Origin: OCS116 sp051531935
Lineage (GTDB): Bacteria > Pseudomonadota > Alphaproteobacteria > Rhizobiales > OSC116
Direction of reading: 5' to 3'
Length of the DNA stretch: 64,000 nucleotides
Assembly (NCBI GenBank): GCA_051531935.1
Contig: JAOPTR010000008.1
Location: forward strand, 62,001 to 126,000
Part shown: piece by piece, positions 1 to 8,388 of the stretch
How the letters are laid out: every line of letters begins with the position of its first letter
Position numbering within the stretch: position 1 is the first letter of the stretch
Position numbers and translations under genes: made by a program
The notes under the pieces: generated by a model
What the model saw: only the letters and a program-made list of their open reading frames with translations
Databases searched by the model: none
Told to the model about the DNA's origin: nothing

Positions 1-86
1 CATTGCTTATTTTGGTAGGCATCACGCTGATCGCAACCATAACCGCACCTTTTGCTTCTGCACAGGCACTAAAGGCTAACTTATAG
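1..86 (+). CDS. ccmB: Heme exporter CcmB, C-terminal end (partial)
   Basis: Only the last 28 codons are in the window, read in the third frame from base 3 to a TAG stop at 84-86. The hydrophobic segment (LLILVGITLIATITAPFASA) followed by a short polar tail is typical of the last membrane helix of CcmB, the permease partner of CcmA in cytochrome c maturation. The assignment rests mainly on position: ccmC, ccmD and ccmG follow directly. The short length limits direct proof. Confidence 0.75.
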   Translation, partial: LLILVGITLIATITAPFASAQALKANL

Positions 87-141
87 TTTACAGCCGCTAA
101 AAAGTGGTTATAAACTCATTGAAACAACGAAGAGAAATCAT

Positions 142-903
142 ATGTTCGGGCTTGCAAATCCAACAAAATTTATGCGATTTTCATCCATATTATTGCCATT
201 TTTTGTGGTCATTACCCTTGGCTTGTTAAGTTGGGGACTTTATACCGTTTTCAACGCGCCCGAAGATTATTTACAAGGCCCGCTTAGCCGTATTTTATAC
301 GTGCATGCACCATCAGCATATTTGGCACAAGGCATCTATGTTTTTATGGCCTTAGCAAATTTCACTGGTTATATTTGGCGCCACCCCTTGGCAGATATGG
401 CAGCTAAAAACGCAGCTCCAATTGGTGCCGTTTTCGCCATACTCACACTTGTAACAGGCATGTTATGGGGCAAACCTGCTTGGGGCACTTGGTGGGTTTG
501 GGATGCGCGCTTAACATCGGTTTTGGTTTTATTTGTAATGTATATTGGCTACATGGCCATATGGCAGGTGATTGAAGACCAAGTGAAAGCCGCACGGGTT
601 GCCACCATCGTGGCGGCTGTTGGTCTCATTAACATTCCTATCATTAAATTTTCGGTCGAATGGTGGAACACCTTGCACCAACCTGCAAGCCTCACGACAT
701 CAGGTTCATCCATTCATCCCACAATGCTCACGGCTCTTATTGTTATGTTTGGCGCATTTACATTTATGTTTGCCACGTTGTTATTCATCAGCATTCGCAC
801 AGAGATTACCCGCCGCCGCGCGCGCGCCATCGAAATGCGAATTCTGCAACATAATATTGCCCAAACCAATGCGTCTTTGCAACAAAACCAAGAGGTGAAA
901 TGA
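142..903 (+). CDS. ccmC: Heme exporter protein CcmC
   Basis: The 253-residue membrane protein passes heme to the chaperone CcmE in cytochrome c maturation (System I). The tryptophan-rich heme-handling motif WGTWWVWDARLTSVLVLF lies near residues 116-133, and several hydrophobic helices flank it, as expected for the family. Its length is normal. The ATG at 142 is followed by a polar start and a first membrane helix. Its TGA stop overlaps the ATG of ccmD, so the two are probably translationally coupled. The neighbours ccmB, ccmD and ccmG make a standard alphaproteobacterial ccm operon. Confidence 0.95.
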   Translation: MFGLANPTKFMRFSSILLPFFVVITLGLLSWGLYTVFNAPEDYLQGPLSRILYVHAPSAYLAQGIYVFMALANFTGYIWRHPLADMAAKNAAPIGAVFAILTLVTGMLWGKPAWGTWWVWDARLTSVLVLFVMYIGYMAIWQVIEDQVKAARVATIVAAVGLINIPIIKFSVEWWNTLHQPASLTTSGSSIHPTMLTALIVMFGAFTFMFATLLFISIRTEITRRRARAIEMRILQHNIAQTNASLQQNQEVK

Positions 904-1064
904 TGGAATTTTTAAGTTTTACCGAATTTGAACATTATGTCACCGGTGTCTATGTGGTGGTAACAATTGGTGTTTTGGGTTTAACGGCCTATACATTGTT
1001 CAATAGTCAAAAACAGCGCCGACGCTTAAAAGATTTAGAGAGAAAACGTGACCAGCAAATTTAA
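903..1064 (+). CDS. ccmD: Heme exporter protein CcmD, small membrane protein
   Basis: This 53-residue protein starts at an ATG overlapping the ccmC stop (ATGA arrangement). It has an N-terminal segment containing EFEHYVTGVYVVVTIGVLG, one membrane helix, then a basic cytoplasmic tail rich in Arg and Lys (QKQRRRLKDLERKR). This is the standard architecture of CcmD, which holds holo-CcmE to the CcmABC complex. It overlaps the following ccmG start by 17 bases. Small size and position between ccmC and ccmG make the call secure despite low sequence conservation in the family. Confidence 0.9.
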   Translation: MEFLSFTEFEHYVTGVYVVVTIGVLGLTAYTLFNSQKQRRRLKDLERKRDQQI

Positions 1065-1593
1065 AATTTGGCGGCTCGCCCCTATCGTTATTTTCATAGG
1101 GCTAGCAAGTATATTTTTATATCGTTTATATGGCGAAGACCCTTCGGTCATACCCTCGGTGCTCATTCAAAAACCTGCGCCTAGCTATGAATTATCGCCA
1201 TTGGGTGACCTACCCAGTTTTAATTCGACCGATTTAAATGGCCAAGTAACAGTTGTTAATTTCTGGGCATCATGGTGCGTGGCTTGCCGTGCTGAGCATA
1301 TAGAATTGGACAAACTTAAGCAGCTTGGCATTGCTATTTATGGCATCAACCATAAAGATGTCGATGAAAATGCACTCGAATTCCTAACCAAGTATGGCAA
1401 TGTATACGCGGCTGTTGGCACCAACAGCTCTGGCCGTGTGGGTATAGATTTTGGGGTTCGCGCTTTACCTGAAACCTTCATCATTGATGAAAATGGCATT
1501 ATACGCTACAAACAAATTGGGCCAATTTTGGCAGGCGAAGGTTATGATAATTTTGTCAAACAATTTGAAGCGGCAAAATTGCCGATAAAATAA
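1048..1593 (+). CDS. ccmG: Thiol:disulfide interchange protein CcmG/DsbE
   Basis: This is a 181-residue membrane-anchored periplasmic thioredoxin-like protein, which reduces apocytochrome c or its partner before heme attachment. It has one N-terminal membrane anchor (residues about 9-25) and a thioredoxin fold with the active site NFWASWCVACRAEH. The CxxC pair is CVAC rather than the more usual CPTC or CGPC. A cis-proline-like motif (LPETFIIDENG) follows. It starts with GTG at 1048 inside ccmD. thiP begins directly after its stop, so thiamine transport genes appear fused to the ccm operon. Confidence 0.92.
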   Translation: MTSKFKIWRLAPIVIFIGLASIFLYRLYGEDPSVIPSVLIQKPAPSYELSPLGDLPSFNSTDLNGQVTVVNFWASWCVACRAEHIELDKLKQLGIAIYGINHKDVDENALEFLTKYGNVYAAVGTNSSGRVGIDFGVRALPETFIIDENGIIRYKQIGPILAGEGYDNFVKQFEAAKLPIK

Positions 1594-3240
1594 ATGCAAA
1601 ATAAAGCGTTACAGCAAAAATGGTTAAAACCTTATAAGCTCGCCTGGCCTGGTTATTTGGTATTAATTGCCATTGTGACCCTTGCCATTGCTGTTTTGTT
1701 GGCATTATTCACTCATTCCAACCACGGAATCATTGGTTTTGGGCAAGTGTTTTATCAGATAATAACCGATGACTATATTCAATATATCACTTATTTTAGT
1801 TTTCTACAGGCTGCATTATCGACATTTGCAGCCATTATCATTGCCATTCCTGTCGCGCGGTTTTTATACCGTAGACAGTTTTGGGGCAAACAATATTTAC
1901 TCAAATTATTCATTTTAGCTTTTATTATGCCTACCATGGTTTCGGTTTTTGGCATCATTGCCATTCATGGGCGGCAGGGTATATTTAACGATCTTTATGA
2001 GTGGTTTGGTTTTGAGCGTAGTACATATCTATATGGCCTGACGGGCATCATATTGGCTCACATATTTATCAATATGCCGTTCAGCGCACGCATATTTTTA
2101 AATGAGTTAGAAAATATCCCACCCGAATACTGGCGGCTATCCAAGCAACTTGGCATGAGCGAATGGCAAATTTTTAAGCAAATTGAATGGCCAATTATGC
2201 GGCTTTCATTGGCTAGCCTTGCCGCTTTGCTGTTTATCTTACACTTTACAAGCTTTGCCACAGTGCTCACCTTAGGTGGCGGGCCATCTGCAACCACGCT
2301 CGAAGTCGCTATTTATCAAAGTTTAAAATTCGATTTTGATTTGCCAAAAGGCGCATCATTAGCATTATTACAATTAGGTTTTTGCCTATTATTCACCTTG
2401 TTTTTACATCGTTTTTCCAACCAAATTAACTTACTAAACAGCTTGGGTAAGGGTAGCAATCGACCCCATCCAAAATCAAAAATTAGCTTCGCAGTTGATG
2501 CTTTTGTGGTACTGGCAATATTCATTCTACTTATTTTACCACTGAGCAGCACTGTACTAAAAGCACTTGTTCAGACCTACCATTCGGTCTTATATTCCAC
2601 TGCTTTATGGTTGAGCATTCAAAATAGTTTTATATTGGCAATTTGCGCAGCCTCCCTTGCCACCATTTTAACTGTCACATTGCTGCTTTCCAAACGCGCA
2701 TTGGCCGCTCACCAATTTAAAAACATTGGTTATCATATGTTTTCATCCATCGGCAATGTCATACTCATTGTGCCATCATTAGTGTTTGGTATGGGCTTGT
2801 TTTTATTGCTGCGCGAACATATTAACATTTTCACTTATGGGCTGCATATAATTTTGGTTATCAATGCGCTTATGGCATTGCCCTATATGCTCAAAACACT
2901 CAGCCCAGCGGTTGATAGCATGGCGGCAATTCACCAAAAACTGGCCATGTCGCTCGGTATAAAAGGCATAAACCGCGCCCTGATTATAGATTGGCCAACA
3001 TTACGCAAACCACTAGGCCGTGCGGTGGCGCTTTCGGCGACCATTAGCTTTGGCGATTTTGGGGTGATTGCACTATTTGGCAACGATCAAACCATCACAT
3101 TGCCAATGTTGCTTTATCAATCCATCGGAGCATATCGCAGTGCTGATGGCGCCATTATCGCCTGTATTTTGATATTATTGGCTTTCGGCTTATATGCAAT
3201 CATCGAACGGTTAATTGGAGGGCGAAATGCTCGAAATTAA
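1594..3240 (+). CDS. thiP: Thiamine ABC transporter permease ThiP
   Basis: This 548-residue permease has two homologous membrane halves, as in ThiP and the FbpB-type permeases. Each half has an ABC-binding loop: EYWRLSKQLGMSEWQIFKQ in the first and a matching QKLAMSLGIKGINRALIID stretch in the second. The ATG follows the ccmG stop with no gap, so it is probably cotranscribed. It overlaps thiQ at its 3' end. The cognate binding protein is not adjacent: a thiB gene with a TPP riboswitch lies about 17 kb away at 20652-21665. The thiamine assignment over iron(III) rests on ThiQ-like partner features and on that distant thiB, so it is an inference. Confidence 0.82.
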   Translation: MQNKALQQKWLKPYKLAWPGYLVLIAIVTLAIAVLLALFTHSNHGIIGFGQVFYQIITDDYIQYITYFSFLQAALSTFAAIIIAIPVARFLYRRQFWGKQYLLKLFILAFIMPTMVSVFGIIAIHGRQGIFNDLYEWFGFERSTYLYGLTGIILAHIFINMPFSARIFLNELENIPPEYWRLSKQLGMSEWQIFKQIEWPIMRLSLASLAALLFILHFTSFATVLTLGGGPSATTLEVAIYQSLKFDFDLPKGASLALLQLGFCLLFTLFLHRFSNQINLLNSLGKGSNRPHPKSKISFAVDAFVVLAIFILLILPLSSTVLKALVQTYHSVLYSTALWLSIQNSFILAICAASLATILTVTLLLSKRALAAHQFKNIGYHMFSSIGNVILIVPSLVFGMGLFLLLREHINIFTYGLHIILVINALMALPYMLKTLSPAVDSMAAIHQKLAMSLGIKGINRALIIDWPTLRKPLGRAVALSATISFGDFGVIALFGNDQTITLPMLLYQSIGAYRSADGAIIACILILLAFGLYAIIERLIGGRNARN

Positions 3241-3934
3241 ACAAGTAAACCTAACATTAGGTGATATGAAATTCGCTTTTAACGGCAAATTTGAGCCACA
3301 AAGAATCCATGCGATCATCGGACGGTCTGGAAGTGGAAAATCTACTTTGCTCAATTTAATTGCAGGTTTCACGTCGCCAACAAATGGTGATATATTGTGG
3401 AACCAGAATTCCATAACCCCTCAAGAGCCACACCAAAGGCCTATTACCAGTCTATTTCAAGAGCATAATTTATTTGCCCATTTAAGCACATTTAAAAACA
3501 TCGCCATCGGGCTAAACCCAAGCTTAAAGTTAGATGCAGCACAAATTGAGCTAACAAATAACGCCATTAAATCCGTTGGGTTAGATGGCAAAGCCGACAT
3601 GCTGCCTAAAGACCTTTCGGGCGGCGAAGCACAGCGCGTTGCCTTGGCGCGGGCATTGGCGCGGGCGCAAGATGCTAGCCACCCTCGCCCAATATTATTG
3701 CTTGATGAGCCATTCTCAGCACTTGACCCTGAAACACGGTTGCAAATGCGCGATATTATTTTGCAAATTCAACAAGAATTCAAGCTAACGATTTTGATTA
3801 TTTCTCACAACCCCACAGAAATGCTAGATTTCGCTGATGAAATATCCCTCATCGAAAACGGCAAAATCGCCATTCGGCACGATTGTCACAATAAAAAACT
3901 GCCCAAAAAATTGGACAGTTTTATCAATATTTAA
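3227..3934 (+). CDS. thiQ: Thiamine ABC transporter ATP-binding protein ThiQ
   Basis: This is a 235-residue ATPase subunit. Walker A is GRSGSGKST, the signature is LSGGEAQRVALARAL, Walker B is ILLLDEPFSALDP, and the switch region is LIISHNPTEM. The short length without an extra C-terminal regulatory domain fits ThiQ better than FbpC or PotA. I chose the ATG at 3227 because GGAG lies 7 bases upstream and the family begins near this residue. A TTG at 3215 would add four residues. It overlaps the end of thiP by 14 bases. Confidence 0.85.
   Translation: MLEIKQVNLTLGDMKFAFNGKFEPQRIHAIIGRSGSGKSTLLNLIAGFTSPTNGDILWNQNSITPQEPHQRPITSLFQEHNLFAHLSTFKNIAIGLNPSLKLDAAQIELTNNAIKSVGLDGKADMLPKDLSGGEAQRVALARALARAQDASHPRPILLLDEPFSALDPETRLQMRDIILQIQQEFKLTILIISHNPTEMLDFADEISLIENGKIAIRHDCHNKKLPKKLDSFINI
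3895..3926 (+). terminator. Possible terminator at the end of thiQ
   Basis: An inverted repeat AAAACTG (3895-3901) and CAGTTTT (3916-3922), with a loop of 14 bases, overlaps the last codons of thiQ. The U run is short. It lies between converging thiQ and the L,D-transpeptidase gene, so it could serve either strand. Confidence 0.35.
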
Positions 3935-3955
3935 GTTTTTAATCACAATGCGGTA

Positions 3956-4579
3956 TTAAGCTTGAATGATTACCCGTGTGCCAACTTTTACACGATTATA
4001 AAGATCCACTACATCGACATTGCGCATGCGGTAGCAACCGTGTGATGCCGCTTTACCGATCGACCAAGGCGCATTGGTTCCGTGAATACGCAAAGTTGGT
4101 GTGCCACCCAAATTCATGGCGCGAACGCCTAATGGGTTGCGAGGGCCAGGTTTATAAACTTTTGGCATTCTTGGGTTTTCGCGTAAAATACTCGCGGTTG
4201 GAATCCAAGTTGGGTTTGGGCGTTTGCGGCTGATATAGCTCTTGCCTTTCCATTGGCGGCCAGCAGTACTGCCAACTGCAATGCCATAGCGCAATGCTTT
4301 GCCATTTTCACCAATCAGGTAAATTTTGCGTTCCGATGTTTTGATAATCAGCGTGCCAGGTTTATATTTGGTACTAAAGCTCACCTCGGTTTTTGTCGGG
4401 CCATAAACCTTTTTCTTTTTCTTGGTTTTCTTTTTTACAAACTTGCGAGATGGCGCTTTAATACGCGACAAATTGTTGATTATTTGATCAACATGAATGA
4501 TTTTGCTAGCTGCAAAACTGCTCGGCGCAAAAGTAAAAGCCAAAATAAAAGTTAAAATAATTTTTAAAGAAATTTTCAT
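3956..4579 (-). CDS. L,D-transpeptidase (YkuD domain), periplasmic
   Basis: This 207-residue secreted protein has a signal peptide at residues 1-23 (LTFILAFTFAPSSFA). A lysine-rich linker (KKKTKKKKK) follows, then a YkuD catalytic domain. The active-site block contains RIHGTNAPWSIGKAASHGCY, with the catalytic cysteine at about residue 182 and the histidine two before it. Such enzymes form 3-3 peptidoglycan crosslinks or attach proteins to peptidoglycan. It is a single gene convergent with thiQ. Catalytic residues are intact. The exact reaction (crosslinking or anchoring) cannot be told from sequence. Confidence 0.9.
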   Translation of the reverse strand: MKISLKIILTFILAFTFAPSSFAASKIIHVDQIINNLSRIKAPSRKFVKKKTKKKKKVYGPTKTEVSFSTKYKPGTLIIKTSERKIYLIGENGKALRYGIAVGSTAGRQWKGKSYISRKRPNPTWIPTASILRENPRMPKVYKPGPRNPLGVRAMNLGGTPTLRIHGTNAPWSIGKAASHGCYRMRNVDVVDLYNRVKVGTRVIIQA

Positions 4580-4652
4580 ATATATCCACCTGTAAAACTG
4601 GCGCCAGTATACGGAAATTCATTAAATTTTCAGTAAATTTGTCGTGATTGAG

Positions 4653-5462
4653 TTAATTGTTTGTAAACAATATTTTTGAAAGCAAAAAACATAGTATAAA
4701 CAACAAGATAGATACCACAATAATCGCTGCATTGCCCGCCACATCATTGACCAATGATATATAAAGCCCCATTGCCACCGAGATCATACCCAAAACAGAT
4801 GCAAGCACCGCCATTCTCTCTGGACTGGTCGAAATAAACCGCGCTGCTGCCGCAGGAATGATTAAAATTGCCGACACCAATAACAAACCGGTAATCTTCA
4901 TAGTTATCGCGACCAAAATGGCCACCAAAAGCGTAAATACAAATTCAGCTTCGGGTTTACTGGCTTTCTCGGCAATGGCTAAATCTGGTGAAATGGTTGC
5001 CGCCACTAGGCTGCGCCAATAATACAGCAAGGTGGCAAAAATAGCCCCGCCCCCAATAAAAATAATGCCGATGTCTAATTTATCAATCGCAAACAGACTG
5101 CCAAATAAATAGGCCTCTAAATCAAGCCGTGCATCGGGCATTAAGCTAAAAATAAACAAGCCAACGCCTAATGCACCATGGGCAATAACGGTCAGTGAAA
5201 CATCACGTGCCAAACCTTTGGCTTTATCGAGCAGGAACAAAACCACCGCAACACCAAGTGCCACAAATATAATGGCATATTGCGGTACAATTCCGAGCAT
5301 TAACCCCAATACAACGCCTAACAGTGAAGAATGTGCAATGGTTTCGCCCATAAATGCCATACGGCGCCACGCTAACAAACAGCCAAATGGCCCTGCAATG
5401 GCAGCCACAACAATACCCGCAATCATAGCGCGGATAAAAAAATCATCTAAAAATTCAAACAT
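4653..5462 (-). CDS. znuB: Zinc ABC transporter permease ZnuB
   Basis: This 269-residue integral membrane protein of the ABC-3 family is the membrane channel of the high-affinity zinc importer ZnuABC. Helices run along the whole length, and the ABC-3 pattern near the N terminus (IAGPFGCLLAWRRMAFMGET) and the conserved HSSLLGVVLG segment are visible. I chose the ATG at 5462 (MFEFLDDFFIRAM) over an upstream ATG because the extra 11 residues do not match the family and would overlap znuC. It lies 8 bases after the znuC stop and is the last gene of the zur-znuC-znuB operon. Confidence 0.93.
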   Translation of the reverse strand: MFEFLDDFFIRAMIAGIVVAAIAGPFGCLLAWRRMAFMGETIAHSSLLGVVLGLMLGIVPQYAIIFVALGVAVVLFLLDKAKGLARDVSLTVIAHGALGVGLFIFSLMPDARLDLEAYLFGSLFAIDKLDIGIIFIGGGAIFATLLYYWRSLVAATISPDLAIAEKASKPEAEFVFTLLVAILVAITMKITGLLLVSAILIIPAAAARFISTSPERMAVLASVLGMISVAMGLYISLVNDVAGNAAIIVVSILLFILCFLLSKILFTNN

Positions 5463-5470
5463 ATATGGCC

Positions 5471-6238
5471 TCAATGCTCGTGTTCGTGTTGGCAATGTTC
5501 GCCGTGTATGTGTGCGCCGTTGCCCGCATTATGGGCATGGTCGTGCGCGTGAGTATAGATTGCGAACTGGTCTACCAACGAGCCAAAAATGTCTTTAAAT
5601 TCGTCCATATGTTGCACCTGTTCTGGCTTGCCCTGGCAACATATATGGCCATTGATGCAGTAAACTTTATCGGTAGATTTCATCACTAGATGTAAATCAT
5701 GCGATACCATTAAAATTGCCGTGCCATATTGTTTGGAATAATCGCTAATCAATTTATTCAGCCGCACTTCGCCTGCTTGATCAACCCCTTGCAAGGCCTC
5801 GTCCAAAACCAAAATATCGGGTTTAGATAACATTGCCCGCGCCAATAATACACGTTGCAACTCACCGCCAGATAAATCTTTCACTTGGCTTAAAAGCAAA
5901 TGGGCGCTATCGGTGGTCGCCAAAGTTTCGGTTAACTTTTCATCTTTATATTTTGATGTAAAGTTGAGCAGCCTTTTGACATTCAATGGCAAAAATGGGC
6001 TGATTTCAAATTTCTGCGGTACATAGGATATTTTCAAACCTGCTTTGCGGGAAATATTGCCCTCGGTCGGCTTATGAAGACCAAGCAGCAACTTAACCAA
6101 TGATGTTTTACCACCACCATTGGGGCCAATAAACATAGCAATTTCACCCGTTTTAATTTCAAAATTTACATTCGATAATATAACTCGATTGCCCAATTTT
6201 AGCTGAGCATTTTTAGCGCTAATCAATGCCTCAGTCAT
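5471..6238 (-). CDS. znuC: Zinc ABC transporter ATP-binding protein ZnuC
   Basis: This 255-residue ATPase has Walker A GPNGGGKTS, signature LSGGELQRVLLARAM and Walker B DILVLDEALQGVD. The C-terminal tail is very rich in histidine (HAHDHAHNAG and HGEHCQHEHEH), which is common in zinc-handling proteins and may buffer or sense zinc. The start at 6238 is preferred because its ATG overlaps the zur stop in an ATGA arrangement and the family begins here. It forms one operon with zur and znuB, controlled by the Zur box at 6749-6765. Confidence 0.95.
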   Translation of the reverse strand: MTEALISAKNAQLKLGNRVILSNVNFEIKTGEIAMFIGPNGGGKTSLVKLLLGLHKPTEGNISRKAGLKISYVPQKFEISPFLPLNVKRLLNFTSKYKDEKLTETLATTDSAHLLLSQVKDLSGGELQRVLLARAMLSKPDILVLDEALQGVDQAGEVRLNKLISDYSKQYGTAILMVSHDLHLVMKSTDKVYCINGHICCQGKPEQVQHMDEFKDIFGSLVDQFAIYTHAHDHAHNAGNGAHIHGEHCQHEHEH

Positions 6239-6747
6239 AAAGCCTCCAACTTTGCATTTGGACCATCTTGTTTTTGCACACATGGCGCACACTTACCACG
6301 GCATTCCATAATCACTTGCTCGACCTGAAAACCAAATGTATCGGCTTTTTCGAGTAGGTTTTTAGCACCCGAATTGGCTATTTTCTCTTCTACATGTCCA
6401 CAATCATCACAAATAAAGGCTTGAGCCAAATGCGGTTCATTTTCAGTTGTTTCGACCATACAAGCGTAATAACTGTTCTGGCTTTCAATCTTGTGAATTA
6501 AACCCAAATCTAGCAAAAAATCCAATGCACGGTAAACAGTTGGCGGCTGTGGGGTGCTTTGTTTATCATTTTTAAGGTTGCGCATTTTATCCAAAATATC
6601 ATAAGCACCAAGTGCTTTATGGTCGCTCAACAAAATCTGCAACACCTGCAAGCGTTGCTGAGTGAGCTTTTTACCTTTTTGGCTTGCGGTGTCTTGCGCC
6701 AATTGGGTGTATTTTTCTATGCATTTTTTATGGTTATGTTTGGTCAT
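6235..6747 (-). CDS. zur: Zinc uptake regulator Zur (Fur family)
   Basis: This 170-residue Fur-family repressor carries a winged helix in the N-terminal half (QRLQVLQILLSDHKALGAYD, then PPTVYRALDFLLDLGLI). The C-terminal metal-binding and dimerisation part has paired cysteines in FICDDCGHVEE and CRGKCAPC, the structural zinc site. It is the first gene of the zur-znuC-znuB operon, divergent from znuA, and a near-perfect Zur operator lies at its start. It should therefore repress both itself and znuA when zinc is plentiful. Confidence 0.94.
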   Translation of the reverse strand: MTKHNHKKCIEKYTQLAQDTASQKGKKLTQQRLQVLQILLSDHKALGAYDILDKMRNLKNDKQSTPQPPTVYRALDFLLDLGLIHKIESQNSYYACMVETTENEPHLAQAFICDDCGHVEEKIANSGAKNLLEKADTFGFQVEQVIMECRGKCAPCVQKQDGPNAKLEAL

Positions 6748-6748
6748 T

Positions 6749-6765
6749 TTGTTATATTATAACAT
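6749..6765. promoter_or_regulatory. Zur operator between zur and znuA
   Basis: GTTATATTATAAC (6751-6763) is palindromic about T6757, and the flanking bases extend it to TTGTTATATTATAACAT. This closely matches the alphaproteobacterial Zur box, remembered as ATGTTATANTATAACAT. It sits 2 bases before the zur start and 61 bases before znuA, so it can control both directions. Confidence 0.88.
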
Positions 6766-6826
6766 AACAATTGACTTGGCAAGTGGAACCCGCTAGATAT
6801 CAAGATATTCTTAGAAAGGACCCATT

Positions 6827-7741
6827 ATGAAAACAATTTATCAATTAATCTCTTTAATATTCATCGCTTCTTTAAGTGCACATTCCGCAAACGCCGAAAT
6901 CAACATAGTCAGTACCATTAGGCCAATTCTATATTTGGTCGAAGGTGTCAATCAGGGTATTAACCCAAATAGTCTACTCGTTTCGGGCAACATATCACCG
7001 CATGATTACCAACCCAAACCTTCCGACATTCAAAAGGTTAAAAATGCCGACATTATTTTCCGCATTGACCACGAATTTCAACCGAGGTTTAATAAAATAT
7101 TCAGTGCAAATGCACCAGATACCGACATAATATTATTAGCAGAATTGCCAAATCTGGATCTAGAAGCCACAGAACAACATTTGCAAGAATCTCATGCAGA
7201 CGAACATGCACATGAGCATTCTCACTCAAGCTTTGATTTACATATATGGTTGTCACCTAAAAATGCTATTATTATCACCAACCATGTTGCCACTTATCTC
7301 TCGAAATTAGACCCAAAAAATCGCGAAAAGTATCAGTATAATGCGGGAATTCAAATCGAACATTTAAAGAAATTAGACCTAACTTTACATGAGAAACTAG
7401 CACCTTATAAAGGCAAAAACTTCTTTTCTTACCATGACGCTTATGGTTATTTCACCACTAGCTACGGCCTTAATCATTCAATTTCCATCACACCGTCTAG
7501 CCATCAATTGTCGGCAAAAAAAATGCAAGCCATTATTAAACAGGCAAACCAATTAGATGTGAAGTGCATCATGTTAGAGCCACATTTGAATGATAAGATC
7601 TCCAAAGTAGTACGTAATGCAAAGCCTGACATGCGCACCGCAACTTGGGATCCGTTAGGCTTTGAGTTAAAATTAAATGCAAATTCCTATCATATATTAA
7701 TGAAATCTATGGCCGATAATCTTATAAAATGCTTTTCCTAA
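6827..7741 (+). CDS. znuA: Zinc ABC transporter substrate-binding protein ZnuA
   Basis: This 304-residue periplasmic binding protein has a signal peptide cleaved near residue 23 (SLSAHSANA). The cluster A-I family features are present: an early metal histidine in GNISPHDYQPKPSD, a histidine-rich loop (HADEHAHEHSHSS) and the HIWLSPKNA motif, then SYHDAYGYF with another metal ligand. It captures zinc and hands it to ZnuB. An AGAAAGGA ribosome site is just upstream. It starts the divergent Zur-controlled operon that continues into the DUF1007 and NicO-type genes, overlapping the first by 13 bases. Confidence 0.95.
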   Translation: MKTIYQLISLIFIASLSAHSANAEINIVSTIRPILYLVEGVNQGINPNSLLVSGNISPHDYQPKPSDIQKVKNADIIFRIDHEFQPRFNKIFSANAPDTDIILLAELPNLDLEATEQHLQESHADEHAHEHSHSSFDLHIWLSPKNAIIITNHVATYLSKLDPKNREKYQYNAGIQIEHLKKLDLTLHEKLAPYKGKNFFSYHDAYGYFTTSYGLNHSISITPSSHQLSAKKMQAIIKQANQLDVKCIMLEPHLNDKISKVVRNAKPDMRTATWDPLGFELKLNANSYHILMKSMADNLIKCFS

Positions 7742-8388
7742 AAAATTCTCTTAAACTTGGCTGTATCGCCTTACTGTTAGCGCCGCCTTTGTCGGCACAT
7801 GCACATCCGCATATTTTAATTGATGCGGAGGTGCATTTTATGGTCAGCAGAAATGATGATAATATTTATCAGCTCAATTCGCTGGCCTATAAATGGCAGT
7901 TTGACGAGAATTTCAGCATGTTATTGGTTGGCGATTATGATGATGACCAAAACCAATTGTTAAACCAACAAGAATTAACAACCATGGGCATTGAAACCAT
8001 GGAGGGCGCTAAAGAGTTAGGCTATTTTACTTATTTAGCCAACGGAAACCAAGCCATTAAACCTGCAGATGCGCCAGAGGTTTTGGCCAGTTTTTCCGAC
8101 AACCGCCTAACCCTCGATTTTAACTTGAGCTTAGAGAAACCCATAATTTTAAATTCAAACTTTAAATTCAAATTATTTGATGATGAATATTACACTGCAT
8201 TCATACTACAACAAAAAACAGGTTACCAAATCATCGGAACAAGTGTAGAAAATTGCGCGATAAAACAAATTCAGGGCGAAGTTGATAATAACCTTGAAAC
8301 TGCCCTACAAAACGCGTTCAATGATGATACAACAAACCAAGGCATGGGCGCGCAATTTGCCGACGAAATGAGCATTAAATGCGAGTGA
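7729..8388 (+). CDS. DUF1007 family periplasmic protein
   Basis: This 219-residue protein has a signal peptide (LALLLAPPLSAHAHP) followed by the family hallmark HPHILIDAEVHF. An acidic stretch resembling an EF-hand (GDYDDDQNQLLNQQEL) lies near residues 64-79. DUF1007 genes usually sit beside NicO-type metal permeases and are thought to help metal delivery in the periplasm; their biochemical function is unknown. Here it overlaps znuA and the permease gene downstream, within a Zur-controlled operon, which points to zinc rather than nickel or cobalt. This last step is an inference. Confidence 0.85.
   Translation: MLFLKNSLKLGCIALLLAPPLSAHAHPHILIDAEVHFMVSRNDDNIYQLNSLAYKWQFDENFSMLLVGDYDDDQNQLLNQQELTTMGIETMEGAKELGYFTYLANGNQAIKPADAPEVLASFSDNRLTLDFNLSLEKPIILNSNFKFKLFDDEYYTAFILQQKTGYQIIGTSVENCAIKQIQGEVDNNLETALQNAFNDDTTNQGMGAQFADEMSIKCE

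Noticed and set aside
5218..5598. Plus-strand frames opposite znuB and znuC
   Set aside because: They are opposite well-supported genes and have no recognisable content.
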